Under the pieces are notes generated by a model that saw nothing but the letters and a program-made list of their open reading frames with translations, had not been told where the DNA came from and ran no database searches. A stretch of DNA of 64,000 nucleotides from Kingdonia uniflora. Lineage: Eukaryota; Streptophyta; Magnoliopsida; Ranunculales; Circaeasteraceae. Both the position numbers and the translations under genes were made by a program. Below, piece after piece: positions 1 through 15,000 of the stretch (positions within the stretch are counted from its first letter, which is position 1; every line of letters starts with the position of its first letter). The stretch lies in assembly GCA_014058105.1 (NCBI GenBank), contig JACGCM010000669.1, forward strand, positions 248,001 to 312,000, given 5' to 3'.

Positions 1-3000
1 AGCGATCTAATATCACAAGCGCGATGTAAGTAGCCAAGTTTCTCCGAATTACGATCCAAACCATTGGAGAGGTGCAAAATCCGCACTGTGTAAAAGATGA
101 AACTTAGAGTACTGCTAGACATTGGGTAACAATCCTGGTGCGTTGTTGGGAAATTATAAGCTCTTAAAAGCGATACAATCTCTCAAACGAGTTTTCAGTA
201 GCCAAGATTCTCCGAATTACGATCTAAAGCATCGGAGAGGCGCGTAATCCGTACCGGTCAAAAACTCAATACGAGAGTCTTTCAAGCCATTGGGTAACTA
301 ACCTTGCATGTTGTCGGATGAATAGAAACTCATAAACCGATCCAACCTCTTCAACGAGTAGTCGGTTGCTAAGCTTCTAAAAAAGGTGATCTAAAGCCTC
401 AGAGGGTTACGAAATCTTTACCAGTCAAAACCTCAATATGGGAGTAATCCGAGTTATTGGTTAACTATCCTAGCGTGTTGTCAGATGAATAGAAACTCAA
501 AAACCAATCCACCTCTCAAAAGAGTAGCCGGTAGCCAAGCTTCCCAGAAAGGCGATCTAAGGCCTCTGAGGGTTGTGAAATCAGTACCAATTAAAAATTG
601 AAACCGAGAGTATTGCGAGTCATTGGGTAACTATCCTAGTGTTTATCTGGAGGAATATACTATCCTGAAAGCAATTCCTACTCTCAAACGTGTTGTCAGT
701 AGCCAAGATTCTCTGAATTGCGATCTAAAGCATAGTAGAGGTACGAAATCAGTATCCGTCAGAAACTCAAGCTGAAAGTATTCCGAGTCATTGGGTAACT
801 ATCCTGGCGGGTTGTCGGATGAATAGAAACTCATAAATCGATCCAACCTCTCAAATGAGTACCCGGCAGCCAAGCTTCCTAGAAATACGGTTTAAAGCCT
901 CGAAGGGGTGGGATATCTGTACCGGTTAAAAACTCAAACAGGGATTATTGCGAGTCATTGGGTAACTATCCAAGCGTGTTGTTGGACGAATATAAACTCA
1001 TGAATGTGATCCAACCTCTCAAACAAGATTTTTGTAGCCAAGTTTCTCCGAATAACGATCTAAACCATAGGAGAGGTGCGAAATCCGTACTTTCCAAAAA
1101 ATTAAACCAGGAGTACTTCGAGTCATTGGGTAACAATCCTAACATGTCGTTGGATGAATATAAACTCTTAAAAGCAATCAAACCACTCAAACGAGTAGTC
1201 TGTAGCCAAGTTTCTCCGAATTACGATCTAAAGCACCGTAGAGGGGCGAAATCTGTACCGGTCAAAAACTCAATACCGGAGTATTCCGAGTCATTAGGTA
1301 ACTCTCCTAGCCTATTGTCGGACGATTAGAAACTCATTAACTGATCAAACCATTCAAACGAGTAGCTAGTAGCCAAGCTTCTCAAAAATGCAATCTAACG
1401 CCTTGGAGGGATGCGAAATCCATACCGGTCAAAAACTCGATCCAGGAGTATTTCGAGTCATTGGGTAACTATCCTAGCGCGTTGTTGGACGAATAGAGTC
1501 CCATACACTGATCCCACCACTCAAAGGACTAGCCGGTAGCCAAGCTTCTCAGAAATGCGATCTAGTACCTCGGGGGGCCGGGAAATCTTTACCAGTTAAA
1601 AACTCAAAGCGGGATTATTTCGAGTAATTAAGTAACTATCCTACCATGTTGTTCGATGAATATATTCTCTTAAAAGAAATAGAAAATATCAAACGTGTTG
1701 TCAGTAGCCAAGTTTCCCCGAATTACGATCAAAAGCATCGAAGAGGCGCGTAATCCGTACCGGTCAAAAACTCAATACGAGAGTCTTTCAAGCCATTGGG
1801 TAACTAACCTTGCATGTTGTCAGATGAATAGAAACTCATAAACCGATCCAACCTTTTCAACGAGTAGCCGGTTGTAAAGCTTCACAAAAAGGTGATTTAA
1901 AGCCTCGGAGGGTTACGAAATCCTTACCGGTCAAAACCTCAATACGGGAGTAATCCGAGTTATTGGGTAACTATCCTGGCCTGTTGTCAGATGAATTGAA
2001 ACTCAAAAACCAATCCACCTCTCAAAAGAGTAGCCAGTAGGCAAGCTTCTCAGAAATACGATTTAAAGCCACTAAAGGTTGTGAAATCAGTACCAGTTAA
2101 AAATTCAAACCGGGATTATTGTGAGTCATTGGGTAACAATCCTAGTGCGTTGCTGGACGAATATAATATTTTGAAAGCAATCCAAACTCTCAAATGTGTT
2201 GTCTGTAGCCAAGTTTCTCATATTTTGATATAAAGCATCTGAGACGTACGAAATCCATATTGGTCAAAAACTCAAACTGGGAGTTTTCCGAGCCAATGGG
2301 TAACTATTCTTGCATTTTTTCGGACGAATAGAAACTCAAACACCGATCCAACCTCTCAAACGACTTGCTAGTTGCCAAGCTTCTTAAAAATGCGATATAA
2401 AGCCTCGGATGGGTGGGAAAACTGTACCGCTTAAAAACTCAAACCGGGATTATTGCGAGTCATTGGGAAACTATCCTAGCATGTTATTGGATGAATATAA
2501 TCTCTTAAAGACAATCCAAACTCTCAAACGTGTTCTCAGTCAGCCAAGTTTCTCCGAATTGCGAACTAAAGCATCAGAGAAGTGCGAAATCGGTATTGGT
2601 CAAAAACACAAGCCGGGAGTATTCTAAATCATTTTGTAACTATCAAAGCATTTTTTCGGTTTAATAGAAAGTCATAAACCGACCCAGCCGCTTATACGTG
2701 TAGCCGGTAGTAAAGTTTCTCAGAAATGCGATCTAAAGCCTCGAAATGGTGGGATATCTGTACCGGATGAAAATTTAATCCAGGATTATTACGAGTCATT
2801 GGGTAACTTTTAAAGAGTGTTGTTGGACTAATATAATCTCTTAAAAGTAATACAAACATTTAAACGTGTTGTGAGTGGACAAGTTTTACCGAATTAAGAT
2901 CTAAAGCATCAGAGTGGTGCGAAATCCGTATAGGTCAAAAATTCAAACCGGGAGTATTCCGTGTCATTGGGTAACTATCCTAGCATATTGTCAGATGAAA

Positions 3001-6000
3001 TGAATCTCATAATCTAATCAAGCCTCTCAAATGAGTAGCCGATAGCCAAGCTTCTCAAAAATGGGATCGAAAGCCTCGGAGGGAAGCGAAATCTGTACCG
3101 GTCAAAAACTCAAACTGAGAGTTTTACGAGTCATTGGGTAACTCACCTAGTATATTTTTGGACAAATAGAAACTCATAAGCTGATCCAACCACTAAAACA
3201 TCTTGCCCGTTGCCAAGCTTCTCAGAAATACAATCTAAAGCCTCGAAGGGGAGTGAAATCTGTACCGGTTAAAAACTCAAGCCAATATTTTTACGAGTCA
3301 TTCGGCAACTATAATAGCATGTTGTTGGACGAATATAATCTCTTAAATTCAACCCAAACTCCCAAACGCGTTGTTAGTAGACAAGTTTCTCCAAATTAAG
3401 ATTTAAAGCTTCGGAGAGGCGTAAAATCCGTACCGATCAAAAATTAAAACCGGGAGTATTGCGAGTCATTGGGTAACTATCCAAGCATGTTGTCGGACGA
3501 ATAGAAGCTCTTAAATAGATCCAACCACTCAAATGAGTACCCGGAAGCCTAGCTTCTCAGAAATTTGATCTAAAGCCTCGGACGGGTGTGAAATCGGTAC
3601 TGGTGAAAAACACATACCGGGATTACTGCGAGTCATTGGGTAACTATCCTTGCGTGTTGTTAGACAAATATAATCTCTTAAATGCAATACAAACTCCCGA
3701 ACGTGCTTTCACTAGCCAAGTTTCTCCGAATTAAGATCTAAAGCGTCGGAGAGGTGAAAAATATGTATCGGTCAAAAACTCAAATTGGTAGCATTCCGAG
3801 TCATTGGGTAACAATCCTAGCGTGTTGTCGGATGAATAGAAACTCATAAGCCGATCCATCCCCTCAAACGAGTAGCCCGTAGCCAAGTTTCTCAGATATG
3901 TGATCTAAAGCCTTGGAGGGGTGGGATATATGTACCGGTTAAAAACACAAGCCAGGATTATTGTGAGTCATTAGGTACCTATCCTTGTAGGTTGTTGGAC
4001 GAATATGAACTCTTTAAAGTGATCCAATCTCTCAAACGCGATGTCATTAGCCAAGTTTCTCCGAATTACGATCAAAACCATTGGAGAGGTGCAAAATCCG
4101 TTTCGTGTAAAAACTGAAATAGGGAGTACTGCCAGACATTGTGGAACAATCCTGGGGCGTTGTTCAGCAATAATAAACTCTTAAAATCGATCCAACCTCT
4201 CAAACGAGTTGTTAGTAGCCTAGTTTCTACAAATTACGATCTAAAGCATCGAAGAGGCGCGTAATCCGTACCGATCAAAAACTCAATACGGGAGTATTTT
4301 GAGCCATTGGGGAACTATCCTTGCATGTTGTCGGATGAATTGATACTCATAAACTGATCAAACCAATCCAACAAGTAGCCGGTAGCTAAGCTTCTCAAAA
4401 ATGTTATCCAATGCCTCGGAGCGTTGTGAAACCCTTACCGGTCAAAACCTCAATACGGGAATAATACGAGTTATTGGGTAACTGTCCTAGCGCATTGCCA
4501 GATGAATAGAAACTCAACATCAATCCAACTCTCAAAAGAGTATCCAGTAACCTAGCTTCTCATAAATGCGATTTATAGCCTCTGGGGGTTGTAAAATCAG
4601 TACCGGTAAATAACTCAAACCGGGATTATTGCGAGCCATTGGGTAACTCTCTTAGTGTTTTGTTAGAAAAATATAATATCCTGAAGGCAATCCAAACTGT
4701 GAAACGTGTTGTCAGTAGACAAGATTCTCAGAATTACGATCTAAAGCATCTGAAAGGTACGAAATCAGTATCGGTTAAAAACTCATACCGGAGGTATACC
4801 GAGTCATTGGGTAACTATCCTAGTGGGTTGTCGGACGAATAGAAACTCATAAATCGATCCAACCTCTCAAATGAGTACCCGGTAGCTAAACTTCTCAGAA
4901 ATGCGGTTTAAAGCCTCGAAGGGGTGGGATATTTGTATCGGTTAAAAACTCAAACAGATATTATTCCAAGTCATTGGGCAACTATCCTAGCGTACTGGTT
5001 GACGAATATATGCTCATGAATGCGATCCAACCTCTCAAACGAGATGTCAGCTGCCAAGTTTCTCCGAATTACGATCTAAACTATCGGAGAGGTGCGAAAT
5101 CCGTACTGTTCAAAAACTCAAACTAGGAGTACTGCGAGTCATTAAGTGACAATCCTAGCGTGTCGTTGGACGAATATAAACTCTTAAAATTGATCCAACC
5201 TCTTAAACAAGTTGTTAGTAGCCAAGTTTCTCCGAATTACGATCTAAGGCATCGTAGAGGGGCAAAATCCGTACCGGTCAAAAACTCAATACCATAGTAT
5301 TCTGAGTCATTGGGTAACTATCCTAGCGTGTTTTCGGACGAATAGAAACTCATTAACTGATCAAATCTCTCAAATGAGTAGCCGGTAGCCATGCTTCTCA
5401 AATATGGGATCTAAAGCCTCGGAGGGGGGCGAAATCCGTACCGGTCAGAAACTCAAACTGGGAGTATTAGGAGTCTTTGGGTAACTCTCCTAGTGCATTT
5501 TTGGACAAATAGAAACTCATAAACTAATCCAACCTCTAAACCAACTAGCCGATAGCCAAGCTTCTCAGAAATTCGATCTAAAGCCTTGAAGGGGAGTGAA
5601 ATCTGTATCGGTAAAAAACTCAAGCCAAAAATATTGAGTCATTGGGCAACTATACTGGCATGTTGCTGGACGAATATAATCTCTTAAATGCAATCAGAGC
5701 TCTCAAACCTGTTGTTTATAAACAAGTTTTTCCAAATTAAAACCTAAAGCTTCGGAGAGGTGCAAAATCTGTATGGGACAAAAACTCAAACAAGGAGAAT
5801 TCCGAGTCATTGGGTAACTATCCTAGCGTGTTGTCGGACGAATAAAAACTACTAAACCAATATATTCTCATAAATGAGTAGCCGGTGGCTAAGCTTCTCA
5901 ATAATGGAATCTAAAGCCACGTAGGTGTACGAAATTCGTATCGGTCAAAAACTAAAACCGGGAGTATTGCGAGTCATTGGGTAACTATCCAAGCATGTTG

Positions 6001-9000
6001 TCGGACGAATAGAAACTAATAAACTGATCTAGCCACTCGAGCAAGTACCCTGAAGCCAAGCTTCCCTGAAATGCGACCTAAAGCCTCGGAGGAGTGTGAA
6101 ATTGGTATCGGTGAAAAACTCAAACCAAGATTACTGCGGGTCATAAAGTAACTATCCTAGTGTGTTGTTTGACGAATATAATCTCTTTATTGCAATCCAA
6201 ACTCTCAAACGTGTTGTCACTAGCCTAGTTTCTCCGAATTAAGATCTAAAGCATCGGAGAGGTAAAAAATCTGTATCGGTCAAAAACTCAAATCGGTTGC
6301 ATTCTGTGCTATTGGGTAGCTATCCTAGCGTGTAGTCGGATGAATAAAAACTCATAAGCCTGTCCATCCTCTCAAACGAGTAGCCAGTAGCTAAGCTTCT
6401 CAAAAATGTGATCAAAAGCCTCGGAGGGTTGCAAAATCTGTACCGGTCAAAGCCTCAATACGGGAACGGGAGTAATCCAAGTTATTGGGTAACTATCCAA
6501 GCGGTTTGTCAGACAAAAATGAAACTTATAAATTGATCCAACCCTTCAAATGAGTTCCAAGTAGCCAAGCTTCTCAGAAATGCGGTTTAAAGCCTCGAAG
6601 GGGTGGGATATCTGCTCCGGTTAAAAACTCAAACGGGGATTATTGCGAGTCATTGGGTAACTATCATAGCGTGTGGTTGGGAGAATATAAACCCATGAAT
6701 GCGATCCAGCCATTCTAGCGTGTTGTCAGTAGCCAAGTTTCTCCGAATTGCGATCGAAGCCATCGGACAGGTACGAAATCCGTACTGTTCAAAAACTCAA
6801 ATCGAGAGTACTGTGAGTCATTGGTTAACAATCCTAGCATGTCGTTGGATGAATATAAACTCTTAAAAGTGATCCAACCACTTAAACGAGCTGTCAGTAA
6901 CCAAGATTCTCCGAATTACAATCTAAAGCATCGCAGAAGGGCAAAATCCGTACCGATCAAAAACTCAATGCCAGAGTATTTTGAGTCATTGGGTAAAAAT
7001 CCTAGCGTGTTGTCGGATGAATAGAAACTCATTAACTGATCAAGCATTTCAAGCGAGAAGCTGGTAGCCAAACTTCTCAAAAATGCGAAATACATACCGG
7101 TCAAAAAATCAATTCGGGAGTATTGCGAGTCATTGGGTAACTATCCTAGCATGTTGTCGGACGATAAAAATATCATACACTGATCCAGCCACTCAAACGA
7201 CTAGCCGGTAGCCAAGCTTCTAAGAAATACGATCTAATGCCTCGGAGGGCTGGTATATTTTTACCGGTTAAAAACTCAAACCGAGATTATTGCGAGTAAT
7301 TAGGTAAATATCCTGCCATGTTTTTGGTTGAATATATTCTCTTAAAAGCAATACAAAATATCAGACGTGTTGTCAGTAGCCATGTTTCCCCGAATTACGA
7401 TCTAAAGCCTCGGAGAGGTGCGAAATTCGTATCGGTCAAAAACTTAAACCAGGAGTATTCCAAGTCCTTGGGTAACTATCCTAGCGTGTTTTCTACCGAA
7501 TAAAAGGTTATAAACGGATCCATCCTCTCAAACGAGTAGCCGGCAGCAAAGTTTCTCTGAAATGTAACCTAAAGCCCCGGAGGGGTGTAATATCTGTACC
7601 GGCTAAAAACTCAAACCGGGAATAATGCGAGCAATTGGGTAACTATCCTAGCGTGTTGTTGGACGAATATAAACTTTTAAAAGTGATCCAACCTCTCAAA
7701 CGAGATGTCAGTAGCCAAGTTTCTCTAAATTACGATCTAAAGCATCGGAGAGGTGCGAAATCCGTATCGGTCTAAAACTCAAACCGGAAGTATTGCGAGT
7801 CATTGGGTAACTATCTTAGCATGTTGTCGAATGAATATAAACTCATAAACCGATCTAACCTCCCAAACGAATATCAGGTAGCCAAGCTTCTCATAAATGC
7901 AATCTGAAGTCTCGGAGGGGTATGAAATCAGTACTGTATAAAAACGTAAACCGGGATTATTGCGAGTCATTGGGTAACTATCCTAATGCGTCGTTGGACA
8001 AATATATTATTTTGAAAGCAATCCACACTCTAAAATGTGTTGTCTGTAGCCAAGTCTCTCTAAATTGCGATAAAAAGCATCAGAGAGGTACGAAATCCAT
8101 ATCGGTCAAAAACATAAACGGGAGTTTTTCGAGTCAATGGGTAACTTTCGTTGCGTGTTATCGGACGAATTGAAACTCATGAACTGATCCAACGTCACTG
8201 ACACCTAGCCAGTAGCCAAGCTTCTTAAAAATGCGATATAAAGCCTCGGATGGGTGGGAAATTTGTACTGGTTAAAAACTCAAAAACGGGATTATTGCGA
8301 TTCATTAGGAAACTATCCTAGCATGTTGTTGGACAAATATAATCTCTTTAAAGCAATCTAAACTCTCAAAGGTGTTGTCAGTTTGGCAAGTTTTCCGAAT
8401 TACGATCTAAAGAATCGAGGAGGTGCGAAATCCGTATTGGTCAAAATCTCAAACCGGGAGTTTTCCGAGTCATTGGGTAACTATCCTAGCATATTGTCGG
8501 ACAAATTGAAACTCATAAACTAATCCAACCACTCAAATGAGTAGCCGGTAGTCAAGCTTCACAAAAATGGGATCTAATGCCTCGGAGGGGAGCAAAATCC
8601 GTACCGGTCAAGAACTCAAACCCGGAGTATTACGAGTCATTGGGTAACTCTCCTAGTGTATTTTCTGAAGAATAGAAACTCATAAGCTGATCCAACCTCT
8701 AAAACGACTAGCCAGTAGCCAAGCTTCTCAGTAATACGATCTAAAGCCTCGAAGGGGAGTGAAATCCGTACCGGTTAAAAACTCAAGCAAAAATTTTTGC
8801 GAGTAATTGGGCAACTATAATTGCGTGTTGTTGGACGAATATAATCTCTTAAATGCAATCCATGCACTCAAATGTGTTATCAGTAGACAAGATTCTCCAA
8901 ACTAAGATCTAAGGCTTCGTAGAGGTGAAAAAACTGTATGGGCCAAAAGCTCAAACTGGGAGTATTTCGAGTCATTGGGTAACTATCCTACCGTGTTGCC

Positions 9001-12000
9001 TGACGAATAGAAACTCCAAAACCGATCTAATCTCATAAATGAGTAGTCGGCAGCCAAGCTTCTAAAAAATGAAATCTAAAGCCACGGAGGGGTGCAAAAT
9101 CCGTACTGGTCAAAAACTAAAACCAGAAGTGCTGCGAGTCATTGGGTAACTATCCAAGCATGTTGTCAGGCGAATAGAAGCTCATAAACTGGTCTAACAC
9201 ATTAAACGAGTACTCGGAAGCCAAGCTTCTCAGAAATGCGATTTAAAGCCTCTGAGGGGTCTGAAATCTTAACCAGCGAAAAACTTTATCAGGGATTAAT
9301 ATGAGTCATTGGGTAACTACCCTAGCATGTTGTTAGGCAAATATAATCACTTAAATGCAATCCAAACTCTCAAATGTGTTGTCACTAGCCAAGTTTCTCT
9401 GAATTAAGATCTGAAGCATCGGAGAGGTGAAAAATCTGTATCGGTCAAAAACTTAAATCAGTAGCATTCCGAGTCATTAGGTAACTATCCTAATGTGTTG
9501 TTGGATGAATATAAACTCATAAGCCGATCCATCCTCTCAAATGAGTAGCAGTTAGCAAAGATTCTCAGAAATGCGATGTAAAGCCTCGGAGGGGTGGGAT
9601 ATATGTACCGGTTAAAAATGCAAACTAGGATTATTGTGAGTCATTAGGGAACTATCCTAGTGGGTTGTTGGATGAATATGAACTCTTAAAAGTGATCCAA
9701 TCGGTCAAACGAGTTGTCAGTAGCCAAGTTTCTCTGAATTACGATCAAAAGCATCGGAGAGGTGCGTAATCCGTACCGGTCAAAAATGCATTGCGGGAGT
9801 ATTTCGAGTTATTGGGTAACTATCCTTGCATGTTGCTGGACGAATAGAAGCTCATAAACCGATCCAACCTCTCCAACGAGTAGCCGGTAGCAAAGCATCT
9901 CAAAAATGAGATTTAAAGCCTCAAAGGGTTGCAAAATTGGTACCGATCAAAACCTCAATACGGGAGTAATTCGAGTTATTGGGTAACTATCCTAGCGTGT
10001 TGGTAGATGAATAGAAACTCAAAAACCAATCCACCTCTCAAAAGAGTAACCAGTAGCCAAGCTTCACAGAAATGCGATCTAAAGCCTCTAAGGGTTGTGA
10101 AATCAGTACCGGTTAAAAATTCAAATCGGGATTATTGCGATTCATTGGATAACTATCCTAGTGTTTTGTTGAACGAATATAATATCCTGAAAGCAATCCA
10201 AACTCTAAAACATGTTGTCAGCAGCCAAGATTCTCCGAATTACGATTTAATGCACCGGGGAGGTACGAAATCTGTATCGGTCATAAACTCAAGCCAGAAG
10301 TATTCCGAGTCATTGGGAAACTATACTAGCGGGTTGTCGGAAGAATAGAAGCTCATAAATCGATCCTTCCTCTCAAATGAGTACCCGGTAGCCAAGCTTC
10401 TCAGAAATACGGTTTAAAGCCTCAAAGGGGTAGGATATCTATACCGGTTAAAAACTCAAACAGGGATTATTACGAGTTATTAGGTAACTATCCGAGCGCG
10501 TTATTGGACGAATATAAACTCATGAATGCGATCCAACCACTCAAACGAGATGTTAGTTGCAAAGATTCTCTGAATTACTATATAAACCATCGGAGAGGTG
10601 TGAAATCCGTACTGTTCAAAAACTTAAACCGGGAGTACGGCGAATAATTGGGTAACAATCCTAGCATGTTGTTGGATGAATATAAACTCTTAAAAGCAAT
10701 CCAACCTCTGATATGAGATGTCAGTAGCCAAGTTTCTCCGGAGGGGCAAATTCCTTTCCCGTAAAAACTCAATACCGGAGGATTCCGAGTCATTGGGTAA
10801 CTATCCTAGCATGTTGTTGGACAAATAAAAACTCATTAACTGATCAAACCTCTCAAATGAGTAGCTAGTAGCAAAGCTTCACAAAAATGCGATCTAAAGC
10901 CTCGAAAGGATGCGTAATCCATACCAGTCAAAAACTCAATCAGGGAGTATTGCGAGTCATTTGGTAACTATCCAAGCTTGTCGCAGGGCAAATAGAATCT
11001 CATACACCGATCCAACCACTCAAATGACTAGCCGGCAGGCAAGCTTCTCAGAAATGCGATCTAATGCCTCAGAGGGTTGGGAAATCTTTACCGGTTAAAA
11101 AATTAAACCGGGATTATTGCGAGTAATTAGGTAACTATCCTACCATGTTGTTGGATGAATATATTCTCTTAAAATTAATAGAAAATATCAAACGTGTTAT
11201 CAGTGGCCAAGTTTCCTCGAATTGTGATATAAAGCATCGGAGAGGTACAAAATTCGTATCGGTCAAAAACATAAACCAGGAGTATTCCGAGTCCATGGGT
11301 AACTATCCTAGTGTGTTGTCTATCGAATCAAAAGTTATAAACCCATCCATCCTCTCAAACAAGTAGCCAGTAGCAAAGTTTCACTGAAATTTGATCTAAA
11401 TCCCCGGAGTGGAGGGATATATGTACCGGTTAAAACCTCAAACCGGGATTAATGCGAGCCATTGGGTAACTATCCTTGCGTGTTGTTGGATGAAAATAAG
11501 CTTTTAAAATTGATCCAACCTCTCAAACGAGATGTCAGTAGCCAAGTTTCTTCCAATTATGATCTAAAGCATCGGAGAAGTGCGAAATCCGTACCGGTCA
11601 AAAACACAAACCGGGAGTATTGCGAGTCATTGGGAAACAATCGAAGCGTGTTGTCGGACGAATAGAAATTCATAAGCCAATCCAACCTCCTAAACGAGTA
11701 GCCGGTAGCCAAACTTCTCAAAAATGCGATCTCAAGCCTCAGAGGGGTGCGAAATCCATACCGGTCAAAAACTCAAATCGGAAGTATTACGAGTCATTGG
11801 GTAACTATCCTAGCGTGATGTCGGAGGAATAAAAACTCATAAACTGGTCCGACCTCTCAAATGAATAGCCGGTCGCCAAGCTTCTCTGAAATACAATCTA
11901 AAGTCACAGAGGGGTGTGAAATCAGAGTCATTTTAAAACTCAAACCGGGATTATTACGAGTTATTGGGTTACCATCCAAGTGCCTTGTTTGACGAATATA

Positions 12001-15000
12001 ATATTTTGAAAGCAATCAAAACTCTCAAAACTGTTGTTTGTAGCCAAGTTTCTCAAAATTGCGATGTAAAGCATTGGTGAAGTGCGAAATTCGTATCGGT
12101 CAAAAACACAAACTGGGAGTTTTCCGAGACAATGGGTAACTATTCTTGTGTGTTGTCAGACGAATAGAAACTCATAAACTGATCCAACGTCACAGACACC
12201 TAGCTAGTATCCAAGCTTCTTAAAAATGCGATATAAAGTCTCAGATGGGTGGGAAATCTGTACTGGTTAAAAACTCAAACAAGGATTTTTGCGAGTCATT
12301 GGCAAACTATCCAAGCATGTTGTTGGACGAATATAATCTCTTAAAAGAAATCTAAACACTCAAACGTTTTGTCAGTTTGCCAAATTTCTCTGAATTACGA
12401 TCTAAATTATCAAAGAGGTGCGTAATCTGTATCGGTCAAAAATACAATCTAGGAGTATTCCGAGTCATTTGGTAACCATCCAAGCATGTTGTCGGATGAA
12501 TAAAAAAACATAACCGGGAGTATTCCGATTCATTGGGTAGCTATCCTAGCATATTGTCGGACGAATTGAAACTCATAAACTTATCCAACCTCTCAAATGA
12601 GTAGCCGGTAGCCAAACTCCTAAAAATGGGATCTAAAGCCTCAGAGGGGAGTGAAATCCATACCAGTCAAAAACACAAACCCAAAGTATTACGAGTCATT
12701 AGGTTACTCTCCTAGTATATTTTTGGACGAATAGAAACTCATAAGCTGATTCAACCTTTAAAACGACTAGCCGGTAGCCAAGCTTCTCAGAAATACGATC
12801 AAAAGCTGCGAATGGGAGTGAAATCAGTCCCGGCTAAAAATTAAAGCCAAAATATTTGCGAATCTTGTGCAACTATAATAGTGTGTTGTTGGGCGAATAT
12901 AATCTCTTAAATGCAATACAAACTCTCAAACGTGTTGTTAGTAGACAAGATTCTCCAAATTAAGATCTAAAGGTTTGGAGAGGTGAGAAATCCGTATAGG
13001 TCAAAAACTCAAACTGGCAGTATTCCGAGTCATTGGGAAGCTATCCTAGCTTGTTGTCGGACGAATAGAAACTCCAAAACCGATTTAATCTCATAAATAA
13101 GTAGTCGGTAGCAAAACTTCTCAAAAAGGCAATCTAAAGCAACGGAGGGGTGCGAAATCCGTACCGGTCAAAAAGATAAACTGAGAGTACTACGAGTCAT
13201 TGGGTAACTATCCAACAATGTTATAGGATGAATAGAAACTCTTAAACTAATCTAACAACATAATCTAGTACCCAGAAGCCAAGCTTCCCAGAAATGCGAT
13301 CTCAAGCCTCGGTGGGGTACAAAATCGGTACCGGTGGAAAACTCAAACCGGGATTACTGTGAGTCATTGGGTAACTATCCTAGTATTTTGAAGGACAAAT
13401 ATAAATCCTGAAAGCAATCCAAACTCTCAAACATATTGTTAGTTGCCAAGATTCTCCGAATTACGATCTAAAGCATCGGAGATGTGCGAAATCAGTATTG
13501 ATCAAAAACACAAGCCGGAAGTATTCCGAATCATTTGGTAATTATCCAAGCATGTTGTCGAATGAATAGAAAGTCATAAACCGATCAAACCTCTTATACG
13601 AGTAGCCGGTAGCAAAGTTTCTCAAAAATGCGATCTAAAGCCTCGGAGTATTGATATCTGTGCCGGTTAAAAATTCAATCCGGGATTATTGTGAGTCATT
13701 GGGTAACTTTCCTAGAGTGTTGTTGGACGAATATAATCTCTTAAAAGTAATACAAACATTCAAACGTATTGTGAGTAGCCAAGTTTCACCGATTTAAGAT
13801 TTAATACATCAGAGAGGTACGAAATCCGTATTAATCAAAAACTCAAATCGGGAGTATTCCGAGTCATGGGGTAACTATCCTAGCAAATTGTCAGACGAAT
13901 TAAAACTCATAAACTAATCCAACCTCTCAAATGAGTAGTTGGTAGCCAAGCTTCTTAAAAATGGGATCTAAAACCTCAGAGGGGAGTGAAATCCGTACCG
14001 GTGAAAAACTTAAGCTGGGAGAATTACGTGTCATTGGGTAACTCACCTGGTGTATTTTCGGGCGAATAGAAGCTCATAAACTGATCCAACCTCAAATATG
14101 ACTTGCCGGAAGCCAAGTTTCTCAGAAATACGATCTAAAGCCTCGAAAGGGAGTGAAATATGTACCGGTAAAAAACTCAAGCCAAAAGTTTTGCAAATCA
14201 TTGGGCAACTATAATACCGTGTTGTTGGACGAATATAATCACTTAAATGCAATCCATACTCTCAAACGTGCCGTTAGTAGACAAGTTTCACCAAATTAAG
14301 ATCTAAAGCTTCAGAGAGGTACAAAATCTGTATGGGTCAAAAACTCAAACTGGGAGTATTCCGAGTCATTGGTTAACTATCCCAGCGTGCTGCAGAATGA
14401 ATAGAAACTCCCTAACCGATCTAATCTCATAAATGAGTAGCCGGCAGCGAAGTTTCTCAAAAATGCAATCTAAAGCCACAGAGAGGTACAAAATCTGTAC
14501 CGGTCAAAAACTAAAACCGGGAGTATTGCGAGTTATTAGGTAATTATCCAAGCATGTTGTCGAACGACTAGAAACTCATAAACTGTTCTAACCACTATAA
14601 CAAGTACCTGGAAGCCAAGCTTCTAAGAAATGCGATCTAAAGCCTCGGTGGGGTGCGAAATCAGTACCGGTGAAAATCTCAAACCGGGATTACTACGAGT
14701 CATTGGGTAACTATCCTTGCATGTTGTTTGAAGAATATAATCTCTTAAATGCAATCCAAACTCTCAAACGTGTTGATACTAGCCAAGTTTCTCCGAATTA
14801 AGATCTAATACATCGGAGAGGTGAAAAATCTGTATCGGTCTAAAATCAAATCAATAGTATTCTGTGTCATTGGGTAACTATCCTAGAGTGTTGTCAGATG
14901 AATAGAAACTCATAAGCCGATCCATCCTCTCAAACGAGTAGTTGGTAGCCAAGATTCTCTAAAATGCGATCTAAAGCCTCGGAGGGGTGGAATATATGTA

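Noticed and set aside
958..1329. Open frame of 123 codons on the plus strand, and many similar ones throughout 1-31196
   Set aside because: They are stretches of the 168-bp satellite read in its open phase; they begin and end wherever class A monomers introduce TAG or a 1-bp shift.
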